A stretch of 64,000 bases of DNA from Pseudoscleropodium purum (lineage: Eukaryota; Streptophyta; Bryopsida; Hypnales; Brachytheciaceae). The stretch is from positions 12,774,501 through 12,838,500 of the forward strand of contig OZ017799.1 in assembly GCA_963969395.1 (NCBI GenBank), read 5' to 3'. The translations under genes and the position numbers were made by a program. This document shows, piece by piece, positions 54,375 to 64,000 of the stretch. Each line of letters starts with the position of its first letter. The first letter of the stretch is position 1. The notes beneath the pieces are model-generated. The model ran no database searches. It saw only the letters and a list, made by a program, of their open reading frames with translations, and was not told the origin of the DNA.

Positions 54375-57370
54375 AACTTGGCCCTAAAAAATCCAAAATG
54401 TTTTAGGGTTGTTTAGAGCCAACCCTAGAGTATCATCCAAATGTCCTACAAATGTCTTAGGCCAAATTCCAAAACAACCTTAAATGTCTTTAGCCTCTAA
54501 ATTGGCTTTCCCCAAGCATAGACATTATGGTGTAATTGGTATACTCCTTGAATGAGCTCACACCAAAAAAATTTGAATTGAAAAGATTCATAAGTGGTGT
54601 ATTTTAAGATTTCAAGATGCGATCTTCAAAAGGTCACAAAATCACAATTGTAGGAATTTGGAGAAAAATTAAAACAAAAGTAGAGGTAGATTATTAGAGT
54701 TATATTTGTTTAGTGGAATAGAAAAGCATTGAAAAATGAAAATCATGAACTATAGGAAAATAGAGGCTCGACTTTTCAAATGCACCTCAAGATTGCTATG
54801 TCCTTCAAAGGTTAAAAAACGGTTCAAATACAATAGTACAGTATTAGTGATAGCTATGGTATCATTTCATGTATATATACCATCTATAATTTTAAAATTT
54901 GCAACTTCTATTTATAAATTAATTCTAAAATATTCTTCCTTGTTATATTTGGATTCAATTCTCTACAAATTTTCAAAAACAAAGAGACTTTTAATTCTTG
55001 CTTGGGAGCCAAACCACAAGTTAATCTAAACTAATTTCCAAAAATTGTGAAGATGTATGAGAAAATGCAATTTAGAATTCTATTTATTAGTGATCTTCAA
55101 AATAGAGTTGTAAATAGTAAGTTTCTATTATAGGTTATGTACTCATGACTCTCATGTCCACACAATACATTTCACTACTATACAAACTCAAATTTTCAAT
55201 ACCAAACTTTACCAAAAATTGAAAGCTCCTCAATCTAGAATAATTTGTAGACTGAATATTGGTTAATTCTGCATAAACTTTGTCCTTTGAGACTTAAGAT
55301 TACTAGTAAAAATTTTAAGTTAGAATCATAGTAGTGATGGTACCTTTTCAAAACCATTATTCAACAAATTTATTCAAACCAATTTTGACGGTCATTATTT
55401 AGAATGGTTAGTTACTTTTTAAGGTCAAACACACTTGTACTCTTGTAGGAACTTGGCTTTGCACTATTAATAGAATTTTTTCAAAACAGTATTCTAGTAA
55501 AATTTTTGTAGTACAAATAATAGAGAACTAACCCAAGAATGTGAAAGCTAGTTCCAAGATTCTACCATGTTCTTAATTGCTACTTTGCTAGTTGGTACAA
55601 TTTAATTTTGTAAGAATGGACTAGTCTCCAAAGAAATCATCATTTTTTAATACCATGAGAATCAATTGCTTAAAAAAATGGAAAAATATTCATTGGAAGT
55701 CAAACCACTGTACAAAATGTTCCCTTTTCACAACAAAACTCCAAGGATGAAAAGTTGCACTTTTGTCCTATACAAGAGAATCCTTTGGCATCCATCGGAC
55801 AATTAGTGTTCGCGGTAGCGTTCAAGGGTTAATATTTGCTCTCAATCATCCGTTGCTCAAAATTTGAGTGTTATTTTAGTCTACTAGGGGTTGTATAGTA
55901 CGTTTCTATGCACCATTTGCAAAAAAAATGTCTTAATGAAATATACTAAAACAACTATTATATATATGCATGATAGACTGTACATTTCAGTTTACATATA
56001 TTTTGAAAAACCAACCAACCAACTAACCAGCCTGGCACAGTGAAACCAGTGGAGAAGCCTAAGTTCAGTTATCTGGGCCGGCTAGTCCTCCTCTTTCCTG
56101 CCTCTGCCTCCTGTTCAACTGGCCTCAGTCCTCTTGCGACTGTTGGAAAATTTAAAAACCATGATAATCCCTAAAACATCATCACCATCCACGATCCCAG
56201 GCACCTGATCCGTGACAAGTTGGTCTTTGAGCTCGAGGTGGAGGATTGGTTCATGCCACTCAATACTTTTTCCTCTACAGTAAGCAAGCGGCGGCTTCTG
56301 GCACTATTGAACCCAAGCCACTCACACAGCCAGACGAAGTTATTTTAAATGGGTGCCGGTTGAAACAGTCCATACAGTACCGACGGACTGTGTAGTGACT
56401 TAACTTACATTGGTCCTGAACTACGTAAACTTATCTTAATTTCATTTCAAAATGTCCACCCAATTGTCTTTCAATTTGGCCTGCCGGACTCTAATTTCGT
56501 GCCCTCACGTACTGCACTGGTAGGGTAACGCAATTGAAAGAACCTGAACGACTGCAGTTGGTGATCGAAAAGGAGGCCTAATGAAGTTAATTAAACACTT
56601 TCATGTTCACAGGAAATTTTAATTTTAGTACTGTACTGTTGAAGGTGGAGTTCGCTTCAGCTTCAGCTGCGCTCGGTGCATGGTTGCACGCCCCCTTCAG
56701 TTGTTTCGTCCCTGATCGATCCGCACGCACCTCTGTTTCATCCGAGGTGGGGATCTAGCTACAGTACAGTACGGTCCCTTCGCTTGACTTCAGAGGCACG
56801 CTCCTTCGCAAATGAATACGGTGGAAACTCGAATGATCATGAATGCGTGAGCCAACGAGAAACTATGTAAAAGATAATATAATATATAAAACCTGGTAAC
56901 TTGGTAAGGCTCCCCTGCCATGGCACCCGGAAAACGAAAACTTAACGTGAAGGACGTCGATCCGATAGTTAACGAGGAATCAAAAAACAAATCAATTGCA
57001 AGGTGAGGGTCATTGCACGCATTGAGGGCCGACTCCCGGCCCTAACATGAAATGAAATGAAGAAAAGTGAAGTGGGAATCACGAGGAATAGAAAAACATG
57101 CAGCGTCTTCAGCCAGCCAGCTTTCGATCAGCGTCCTCAGCGGGTCGGGGCTCGATCGCGCAGCTCTCGCAGATCGAGGGAAACTACTCATGCAATATGA
57201 TGATCACGTCGATAATATATAAATGACCAAGAGCGACAGGAAAAAGTGGCAACGCGCCGCCGTTTGCAAACGGTCTTTTGTGTTTTGATTTTTTGAGGTG
57301 GGTTACATGCAATAGTCATTAGTATGTTCGATCAATTGGGATCGGAGCCAGGGTGTGGAAACGGGGCCAG
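54375..57370 (-). repeat. Large inverted repeat, arm 2 (units S3 + X2)
   Basis: Inverse of 48288-50925. S3 (54375-55960) also contains the TTAA-2 element at 55606-55828, absent from arm 1. X2 (about 55975-57370) is nearly identical to X1 for about 880 bp and then diverges with indels beyond about 56870. An empty site for CACTA-B is also visible near 55096. Confidence 0.9.
55606..55828. mobile_element. TTAA-2 MITE, copy 2
   Basis: 223 bp between TTAA (55602-55605) and TTAA (55829-55832). The right end, opposite strand, is CCCTTGAACGC. S2 has one TTAA at 49783-49786 at this place and S4 one near 57567, so two empty sites support the insertion. Related to 16429-16616. Confidence 0.8.
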
Positions 57371-57374
57371 GGTT

Positions 57375-58140
57375 CGGACCCAGTTACTTTTTGAGGTCAA
57401 ACATACCGTTATACCCTTGGTACTGTAGAATTTTTGCAAGACAAAGTTTAAAAAATTGTTGCAGTACAATTGTACAAATGATACAGAACCAACACAGGAA
57501 TGAAGAGTAATGAGATGGATCCAAAATTCAAGTTTCTATGTGCTTGATTGGTACTTAATATTTTCTTTCATCCGTTGTTCAAAATTTGAGCGATTGACCT
57601 TTCAAGGGCTCCATAGTTAGTACGCATCATTTATTATTAAAATATAATAAAATAATAAAACCACTTCTAAGATCACCTCCATTACATACATAAAAAATAC
57701 ACTGAAAATTATATTTTCAAACAAACCCACATTGAAATCAGTGGAGAGACCTGTCTACTAGTCCTCCTTTTCTGCCACCTAACTGGCACGTCTTGTAACG
57801 TATAATGGAAAAATTTAAAAAGACCGATAAAAAAACAAAACATGATCCTAGGCAGGCGCACCTTGTTGGCTTGTTCAGTTCTCTTCACTGTGGTGACACT
57901 CACCTTGAGTTCGCTTCAATTCACGGAGGCCTCTTCGCAATACCGTAGTAGGTTATGAATAATCATGCATTGTCATGCCACTCATGCGTGAGCCAACGAC
58001 GGAGAAAGTACAGTTTCCAGGAACCTTGTAAGTTGTAACAAGCCTGGACCCAGTCTTACAAAAGTCGGAACAGACCAGGGAATGAGAGGGAGTGTTGTAA
58101 GCTAGTGTGCTCATGAAGCGACCCTGAAAGGGCTGATGGG
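57375..58140 (-). repeat. Partial S4 + X3 unit
   Basis: 57380-57690 matches the start of S in reverse; 57720-58030 matches parts of X in reverse (ACTAGTCCTCCT, GCGTGAGCCAACGA) with large losses. So the S-X pair occurs twice in the same order on this side, suggesting the pair moves or duplicates as one unit. Confidence 0.65.
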
Positions 58141-58598
58141 CCTTTCTGATGGGTTTCAGATGCCCAAGAGTATTTTCCCCTCATTTTTCACTTGAAGAGA
58201 AACTGATGCGGAATCTAACATAAGTGGTTTCATATTTTTCAGAGCATTTATGAATTATTTATGGATTTTTGAAGAATTATATCATAGGCACCTATTTTTT
58301 TTATCATAGGCCTTGCCAAATCCACACATGCACACTTTGAAAAAGGATATGGCTTGTCCAAAAACAAGCACTACAACATGCAAAAAGTAATACACAAGGT
58401 TCCAAAATGCAACCATATATTACTAAACTTAAATTATTTAGCATTTGTAAGAAGGCAATTGGGCAGTCAATTCTCATTTAGAATAATTTAATTGGACACA
58501 CCCTGGCTTCAAAATAAACCCACCTTTGCTCTTATTCCATCCATTGGAGGTGTGTGAACCAATATCTGACAAATTTTATTACACTATTACATTATCAA
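58141..58598. repeat. Repeat R, copy R2, left part
   Basis: From about 58310, matches the reverse of R1 (ATGGCTTGTCCAAAAACAAG; TGGCTTCAAAATAAACCC; CTCTTATTCCATC) up to the CACTA-D insertion. The right part resumes at 62428. 58141-58310 is unassigned. Confidence 0.7.
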
Positions 58599-58819
58599 CA
58601 CTACAAGAAAATGGGCCCATTTGTGACTACAGAAGAATAACTTCATGCCAGGAATGACTAAAGAATGACTTAGGCTTTCTAATTGCACTAGTAGTGAAGG
58701 TTCCATAGCATCTAAGTCATCCTGTAGTCATCTATGCAACTCTAGGATGAAGAATTGACAAGGTTTGAGCTTCATCCACTACATTTTGTTCACAATATTG
58801 CTGACCTTCTGATGTGGAT

Positions 58820-59129
58820 ATGGCGAATTTCGTTAAAATGGCAGCATTTCGTTAATTTGGCACTTTCAATAGTTCAGACCACACAAGTTGAACCATTTTT
58901 TCTATATTATAATTTATACCAATACTAGATTTTTAAAATCTACATGGCTCCTAGATATCTGAAATCTATACTATTCCTACATTTTTCAAACTGCTTGGTC
59001 TAATATCTATATTTGTCATAGATTTCTAAACTCTAAAAGTGACCTAGATGTTAGCAATGTATACTTGTCCTAGATGTGAAGGTGTGAAAATGGCATATGG
59101 AATACTATCATTTTAATGAAATTCACCAT
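58820..59129. mobile_element. M4 MITE copy 5 (TSD GGAT)
   Basis: 310 bp starting ATGGCGAATTTCGTTAAAAT, inverse end, flanked by GGAT (58816-58819, 59130-59133). Nested in CACTA-D. Confidence 0.9.
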
Positions 59130-59259
59130 GGATACAATGTCATCCACTATAGAGACACAAGTCATGAAAAAATACAATGCACTCATATATTGTGACTGTG
59201 CTTTATTCCATGGCAACTATATAATGACTTCCTTGTCACTATCTAAATACTTGCTACTA

Positions 59260-59860
59260 TAGTAGGTTTATGTTTTTTTTATCTTTTATTTTTCTATTGT
59301 TTATTTTTATTTCTCTAATCTTTTCTTTATATTTGTTCGACTATTTCATTCTAGGTAAATTTTTTTTAACTTTTTATTTAAATACTTTCATTTTTGTCTT
59401 TTCTCTCTTATATATTTTTTGGTCTTCTTTTTTATAGAAAATTCTTTTCTCCCTTTGGAATTTCCAAAATTTCCTCGTGTTCTTTTAATTTGTTTAACCT
59501 TTCTTTGATTTCTCTAATTTTCATGATATTTGTTTATCTTGGCTTGTCTTTTTTTTCTTTTCTCTTTCATATTTCTTTTATTTCTCTACTTCTTTTGTAT
59601 CAATTTGACCATTTCATTACTTCTTATTTCTTTTAACTTTTAAAAAAAAACTTATTTTCTCTTTTCTTCCTTATATTTTCTTTTGATCTTCCCTTCTATT
59701 TTTAATTTTAAGAATTTCCTTCCAAATTTTCCAAATTTTCACTCTTTTTCTTCATTTTTTCAAACCCTCTTTAATTTTGCAACTTTCTTTTGAACTTTTT
59801 TAATCTTTTGTTTTAGTAATATTTTTTTTCTTTTAGAGCAAATATTTAGTAAGCTTTTTC
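59260..59860. repeat. Pyrimidine-rich tract (~600 bp)
   Basis: The plus strand is overwhelmingly T and C with a TTTCTTTT / CTTTTATTT texture but no fixed period. It is inside CACTA-D. It may be an expanded low-complexity run; strand asymmetry of this length is not seen elsewhere in the window. Confidence 0.75.
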
Positions 59861-61288
59861 TGGAAGTTATACATTCTGCCTAGCCTTTGCTCATTCTTTG
59901 AATATATATTTTTTGGCTTCACGGTCTCATGTATGATTTTTGTCATTTCTTACAAAAATTGTAGTAAGATATTTAGCCAAATGAGATCCTTGTCATGAAA
60001 CAACTTTTGAAAGATTCAAGTGACTCTCTTTTGATTTAGTATGGAACCCCACACAATGCACACACGTATAATGAAGTATTATGATGCTGGTAGTGATAGA
60101 CAAGAAGTGAAACTCATTACAAAAATTCTGAACCCTACAAAAGGCTATTAAGAATTCCTTTTTTGGTGCCCCGCAGTGCAATTACAAAAAAAAAATTTGA
60201 AAAAAATTTAATTTAATTTAATTTTAAAAATTTAAATTTCTTAGGTGGTGCTGACGTGGCACAAGTAATGCCATATCAGCACTGTTCATTAAAAAATAAA
60301 AAATCCTGAAATTCCTCTCTAATTGCACTAGGGGAGGTTGAAACTTGCAACTCTTTCCAGGGCTGAAAATTTTCCTAATGTCTACTTCATATTCACAACT
60401 ACATTGCCTTTGAGCTCCCATTGAAGAATGACTTCCAAATGACTTCAAAGTGACTATGCTGAAGTCATAGACTATTGAACACCGACTTCAACATTGCTTT
60501 GTGGCCTTTTGTGCTTTCATTTAGCGTGCCACTTTATATACAACCTAGCACAAGCGCGCTACCATTTTTGACAACTACATATAAAAAAACAAAGACTTGT
60601 ACATACGTCTATGCTTTGTGGAAGTCCCCTGCCTCACCCTAGTATTCTTTGTATGCCAACAAGTTCTTTTCTATAGACAATTTGATTATACCTACTGAAT
60701 TCATCATCTCCACCAAAAGTGGCAATGTTTGGGAAGCAATCAACCCTGTGGGTTCTAAAGTGAATGGATTTTCATGTTCCTTGGTTTTCAACTTCCTATG
60801 TGTACATACAATTCCATTTTTAAGCCTACCCCTCAAAACCACTTTGCAAAAAATAACTAGAACAACATCCCTAATTATGACCATCTACAATACCAATTCA
60901 CTAGAGGCCAAAGTCTATGACTTCCACCTGACTAGACCTAGTCATGTGGAAGTTACATTATAGTATTGCACTTGGGTAATGACATAGAAATGACTACATC
61001 ATATCTTCTGCACTAGTAGATTAAGAAAAGATATTAAGAAAATGTCAAAGAAAACATCCTTTCCAATCTCTTTCTCAAATTTATCTACAACTTTTGATTT
61101 GAGGTTCAAAATCTAAAACAAATTTTTGAAGATGAAAGTGAGATTGACTTTTCCACTTTTTTTAGTTCAATTTCTTTTTAAAATAGTTAATCTACTATTT
61201 CTAAATGAGATCTAAAATAGTACTTGTAACACAATTTGTGTGTTTTATATATCCCGTATGGTTTGTCTTGCTTCCTACCACCCTACTT

Positions 61289-61598
61289 ATGGTGAATTTC
61301 ATTAAATTGGCAGTATTCCAAATGTCATTTTCTCATCTTGACATCTAAAATAAGTATACATTGCTAACATCTAGGTCTATTTTAGATTTTAGAAATCTAG
61401 GACAAATATAGATATTAGACCAAGCAGTCTGAAAATCTATGATTAGTATAGATTTCAAATATCTAGGAGATATGTAGATTTTTAAAAATCTAGTATTGGT
61501 ATAGATTCTAGTAGAGAAAAAACACTTCAGGTGGTGTGGTCTAAACTGTTAAAACCGCCAAATTAACGAAATACCGTTGTTTTAACGAAATTCACCAT
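61289..61598. mobile_element. M4 MITE copy 6 (TSD ACTT)
   Basis: 310 bp starting ATGGTGAATTTCATTAAATT, inverse end, flanked by ACTT (61285-61288, 61599-61602). Nested in CACTA-D, opposite in orientation to copy 5. Confidence 0.9.
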
Positions 61599-62427
61599 AC
61601 TTATATAAAAAGCTTGTCATTTTATTTCTTCACACTCACACATTAAGTGTCTTTGGAAGCTATATGACATATTTGGCTTTGGAAGCCAAATATGATATTT
61701 GGTATATTCTATATGGTGTATTGTGTATGATGTATTGTATATGTATGGTATTTTGTGTATAATGTATTGTTGCAAAATTTCAAGTGTATTCATATGTGAT
61801 TGTAGAATGACTACTTTCCATGCAAATGTCATTATATTCATTTTTGCACACATTACTGCAACTATAAAATCCTAAACCCTAAATCCATATCACTTCAAAA
61901 TGACTACAAAATGCCCTACCACGTGTCAATTCATTAGAACAACACAAGGACTTTATCGCAACTTCTAAATGACTACCTAATGACTTTTGATGTATCTATC
62001 TACATTAGATTTTTTATGGGTCCAATACAACTCACAAATGACTTCTAATTGACTATGATCATAATGACTTCCAATGTGACTATCCACATCAAATTTTTTA
62101 TAGGTCCAACACAACTTGCCAATGACTTCTAAATGACGACACGTGTTGTCCACGTCACATGAGCACCAGATGTACTTTCCACATACCAATACAAGAGACA
62201 TTTCCTTTAAGCCCCCTTTCTTTATCACTTAACCTATAATATTTATCATCCATTCCTATATCCAAAGTAAAAATGGATGGTGATAATAAAATTGCAAATC
62301 ATAAATAAATGAATTGTCTATAATGACTCCAAGGCCCTCAAGTGATTTTGAAGTCAAATGTGTCCGGAATGATTGCTATGTAGGCATTTTTTGAAGTCAT
62401 TTATGTGCTCATTTTTTTGTATTGCAA

Positions 62428-62800
62428 TAATCCATTTTAGAATTGCTTATTGTCCACTTTGAAAGCTTTTTATAGGGATTTTTTGAAGAAGAGGGTTACA
62501 ATAAGAGTCCATTACTACAGGAACAGACCCCACTATCTTTGCAATTCTTTGAAACTGAGCCAACCAAAGAATGAAGGAGTGTTGGAGGAAGGGACCCCAT
62601 TGTCTTTCCACTTCTCCGATGCGTAGCCAACCAAGGAGTGAAGGAGAGTTGTCGTAAGGGACCCCACTATCTTTATACTTCATCAAAGCCCAGCCAACCA
62701 AGGAGTGGAGTGTCGGAGAAAAGGACCCCACTATCTTTGCAATTCTTTGAAGTCTAGCCAACTAGGAAGTGAGGGAGTATTGGAGGCAACAATGCTAACA
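62428..62800. repeat. Repeat R2, right part, with a 4-unit tandem repeat
   Basis: 62428-62520 continues R after CACTA-D. From 62526, GGGACCCCACTATCTTT-like phrases recur at 62526, 62593, 62660 and 62724 (64-67-bp period), each with AGCCAACCAA-GAGTGAAGGAG. R1 has a single such unit near 47255-47330, so the array expanded in R2 only. Confidence 0.8.
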
Positions 62801-64000
62801 TGTGAGCATGAGCCTATGAGCGGTGAATAAGGATTGTGTGAGCTTAAAGCTTAGAAATTTAGAACATGATGTAATTTCTAATTTTTTGGTTTAAATAGTT
62901 AAATGATTGATGTTTTTTCATTAAAATTTATTATATTTAGAAAAATATGACCTTTTACCATGGGACCCATGACCATGGATTTTAGATCTAGAACCCTAAG
63001 AAGTTGATGCTATTGCATGTTTTGAAATTTATATCACATTCTAAAAGGCCATCCCAAGGTGGGTTAATTTAGTGAGAGTATAAATAATTTAGAGACAATT
63101 CTAAGGATTAGAGAAGACAAATTCAATGAAAATATCATAGGATGCAAAATATTGTATATATAATAAAATATTCTTACATTATAGCAAGGAATATATATTA
63201 GAATATGAATATAAGATTTTGCTACTCAAATTTGGAGATTTTGAAGATAACTTATTGGTACTACGTATCTACTTTATATCATGCTAATACTTGTCAATTA
63301 ACTTGCTCATTTGTACATCTTGATGATTCCAACAACAACAACTAGCACTTACTTAACTTCATCCAAACTAAAAATAAGAGCATGGATAAACATGTATCTC
63401 ATAATCTAGTTTGCAAAAGTAATGAAAGATGTAATAAAGGTGTTTGCAATTTTTGTAAATGCCACACTTTCCAATGGAAGTCCTATTCATGCTTTTATGA
63501 TGAAGACAAATATAAAATGGAAAATTGCAAAGTGTGATGTTATGGACCTTTTGGTTGAGGTTAGTCCCAGACAAAAGTGTAATTATAGCAGTAAGTCCAA
63601 GGCAAAAAAAGAAATTCACCTTAGTCATACTTATAGTAACATTCCTTGCACTTTTCTATTGATTATGGTGATTTTCAATAGGTGCCTTATTGCTTTGGCA
63701 AACTTGCATGCCATTCCAAATGGAGGAAATTCTTTAAATATGTGCTATTGAAGAATGGGTCCACAATATAGGTTCAAATACCCTAGATGAAATGAATAAA
63801 CGTCAAGGTGACATCAAATAGGTGGACTATATGCAAAATTCAACTTCTTGAAGCTTAATGATTTGGGTATAAGTGAGATTAGTATGAGATCCTTGGGGAT
63901 CTCAAGTTGAATAAGAATGTAGAAAAGTTTAGGTTCCATGACATATCGTGCAATTTGGTTTGTGCAAAACCAAAAATTGGCTTAGTTAGAACTGTCATGT
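62801..64000. other. AT-rich end of window, nothing recognised
   Basis: The longest open stretch (63422-63751, plus) has no motif I can place and looks like chance or decayed sequence. Confidence 0.35.

Larger units (their letters stand above)
58599..62424 (+). mobile_element. CACTA element D (TSD CAA)
   Basis: 3,826 bp. Left end CACTACAAGAAAATGGGCCC, the canonical CACTA (En/Spm) start; right end, opposite strand, CAATACAAAAAAATGAGCAC. CAA flanks both sides (58596-58598, 62425-62427), and R1 shows the empty site at 47428-47430. The ends carry many AATGACTTC / AATGACTAC repeats, dense at 61890-62160, like transposase-binding subterminal repeats. I see no transposase; it is non-autonomous and carries M4-5, M4-6 and a pyrimidine-rich tract. 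Confidence 0.93.

Noticed and set aside
48632..56870. Same ~60-residue frame in both palindrome arms (48632-48919 minus, 56676-56870 plus)
   Set aside because: The underlying DNA is nearly identical, so protein identity carries no evidence of selection; no family recognised and the downstream parts differ.
60649..60963. 104-codon plus-strand frame in CACTA-D as a transposase piece
   Set aside because: No TNP or DDE-type motif; both strands are open here, which suggests chance.
63422..63751. 109-codon frame near the window end
   Set aside because: No recognisable motif, AT-rich context, and no splice or codon evidence.

Overview
The window looks like nuclear DNA of a land plant. The evidence is an eIFiso4G gene, a plant MORC-type ATPase remnant with spliced exons, and plant-type transposons: a LINE with a DUF4283-like ORF1, many CACTA elements, and hAT. 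The bulk is AT-rich and full of decayed, nested transposons. A few GC/CpG-rich islands stand out at about 10.0-13.2 kb, 31.4-36 kb, 38.4-42.1 kb, 48.3-49.6 kb and 56-57.4 kb. The species cannot be fixed from the sequence; the hAT transposase type reminds me of lycophyte, fern and moss genomes rather than flowering plants, but that is only an impression.

Layout. 1-9.08 kb: a dead LINE cut by a TTAA-flanked element, a truncated CACTA element and smaller insertions. 10.08-12.63 kb (minus): one intact, uninterrupted 850-codon eIFiso4G gene, with a CpG-rich upstream region to about 13.25 kb. 13.3-31.4 kb: tandem repeats, TTAA-flanked elements, fold-back CACTA MITEs, and a hAT transposase pseudogene split by a CACTA element. 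31.4-36.0 kb (plus): fragments of a MORC gene. 36.6-38.1 kb (minus): a small two-exon gene of unknown function whose last exon is cut by a hAT MITE and whose intron holds another MITE. 38.4-41.2 kb: a 481-bp CpG-rich tandem array, with decayed relatives to 42.1 kb. 43-64 kb: low-copy composite units, two of them forming a large inverted repeat (48.3-50.9 versus 54.4-57.4 kb), peppered with CACTA, TTAA-type, hAT and 4-bp-TSD insertions.

The most informative feature is the insertion archaeology. Many elements have intact target-site duplications, and the window itself also contains paralogous empty sites for at least eight of the insertions. This defines two little-noticed families: a ~310-bp MITE with TIR starting ATGGCGAATTTC and a strict 4-bp TSD (seven copies, six perfect TSDs), and a ~910-bp C-terminated TIR element in TTAA sites (piggyBac-like target choice) with a smaller TTAA relative. 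The only genes that look functional are eIFiso4G and, less surely, the small two-exon gene. No bacterial-type operons, CRISPR arrays or tRNA genes were seen.
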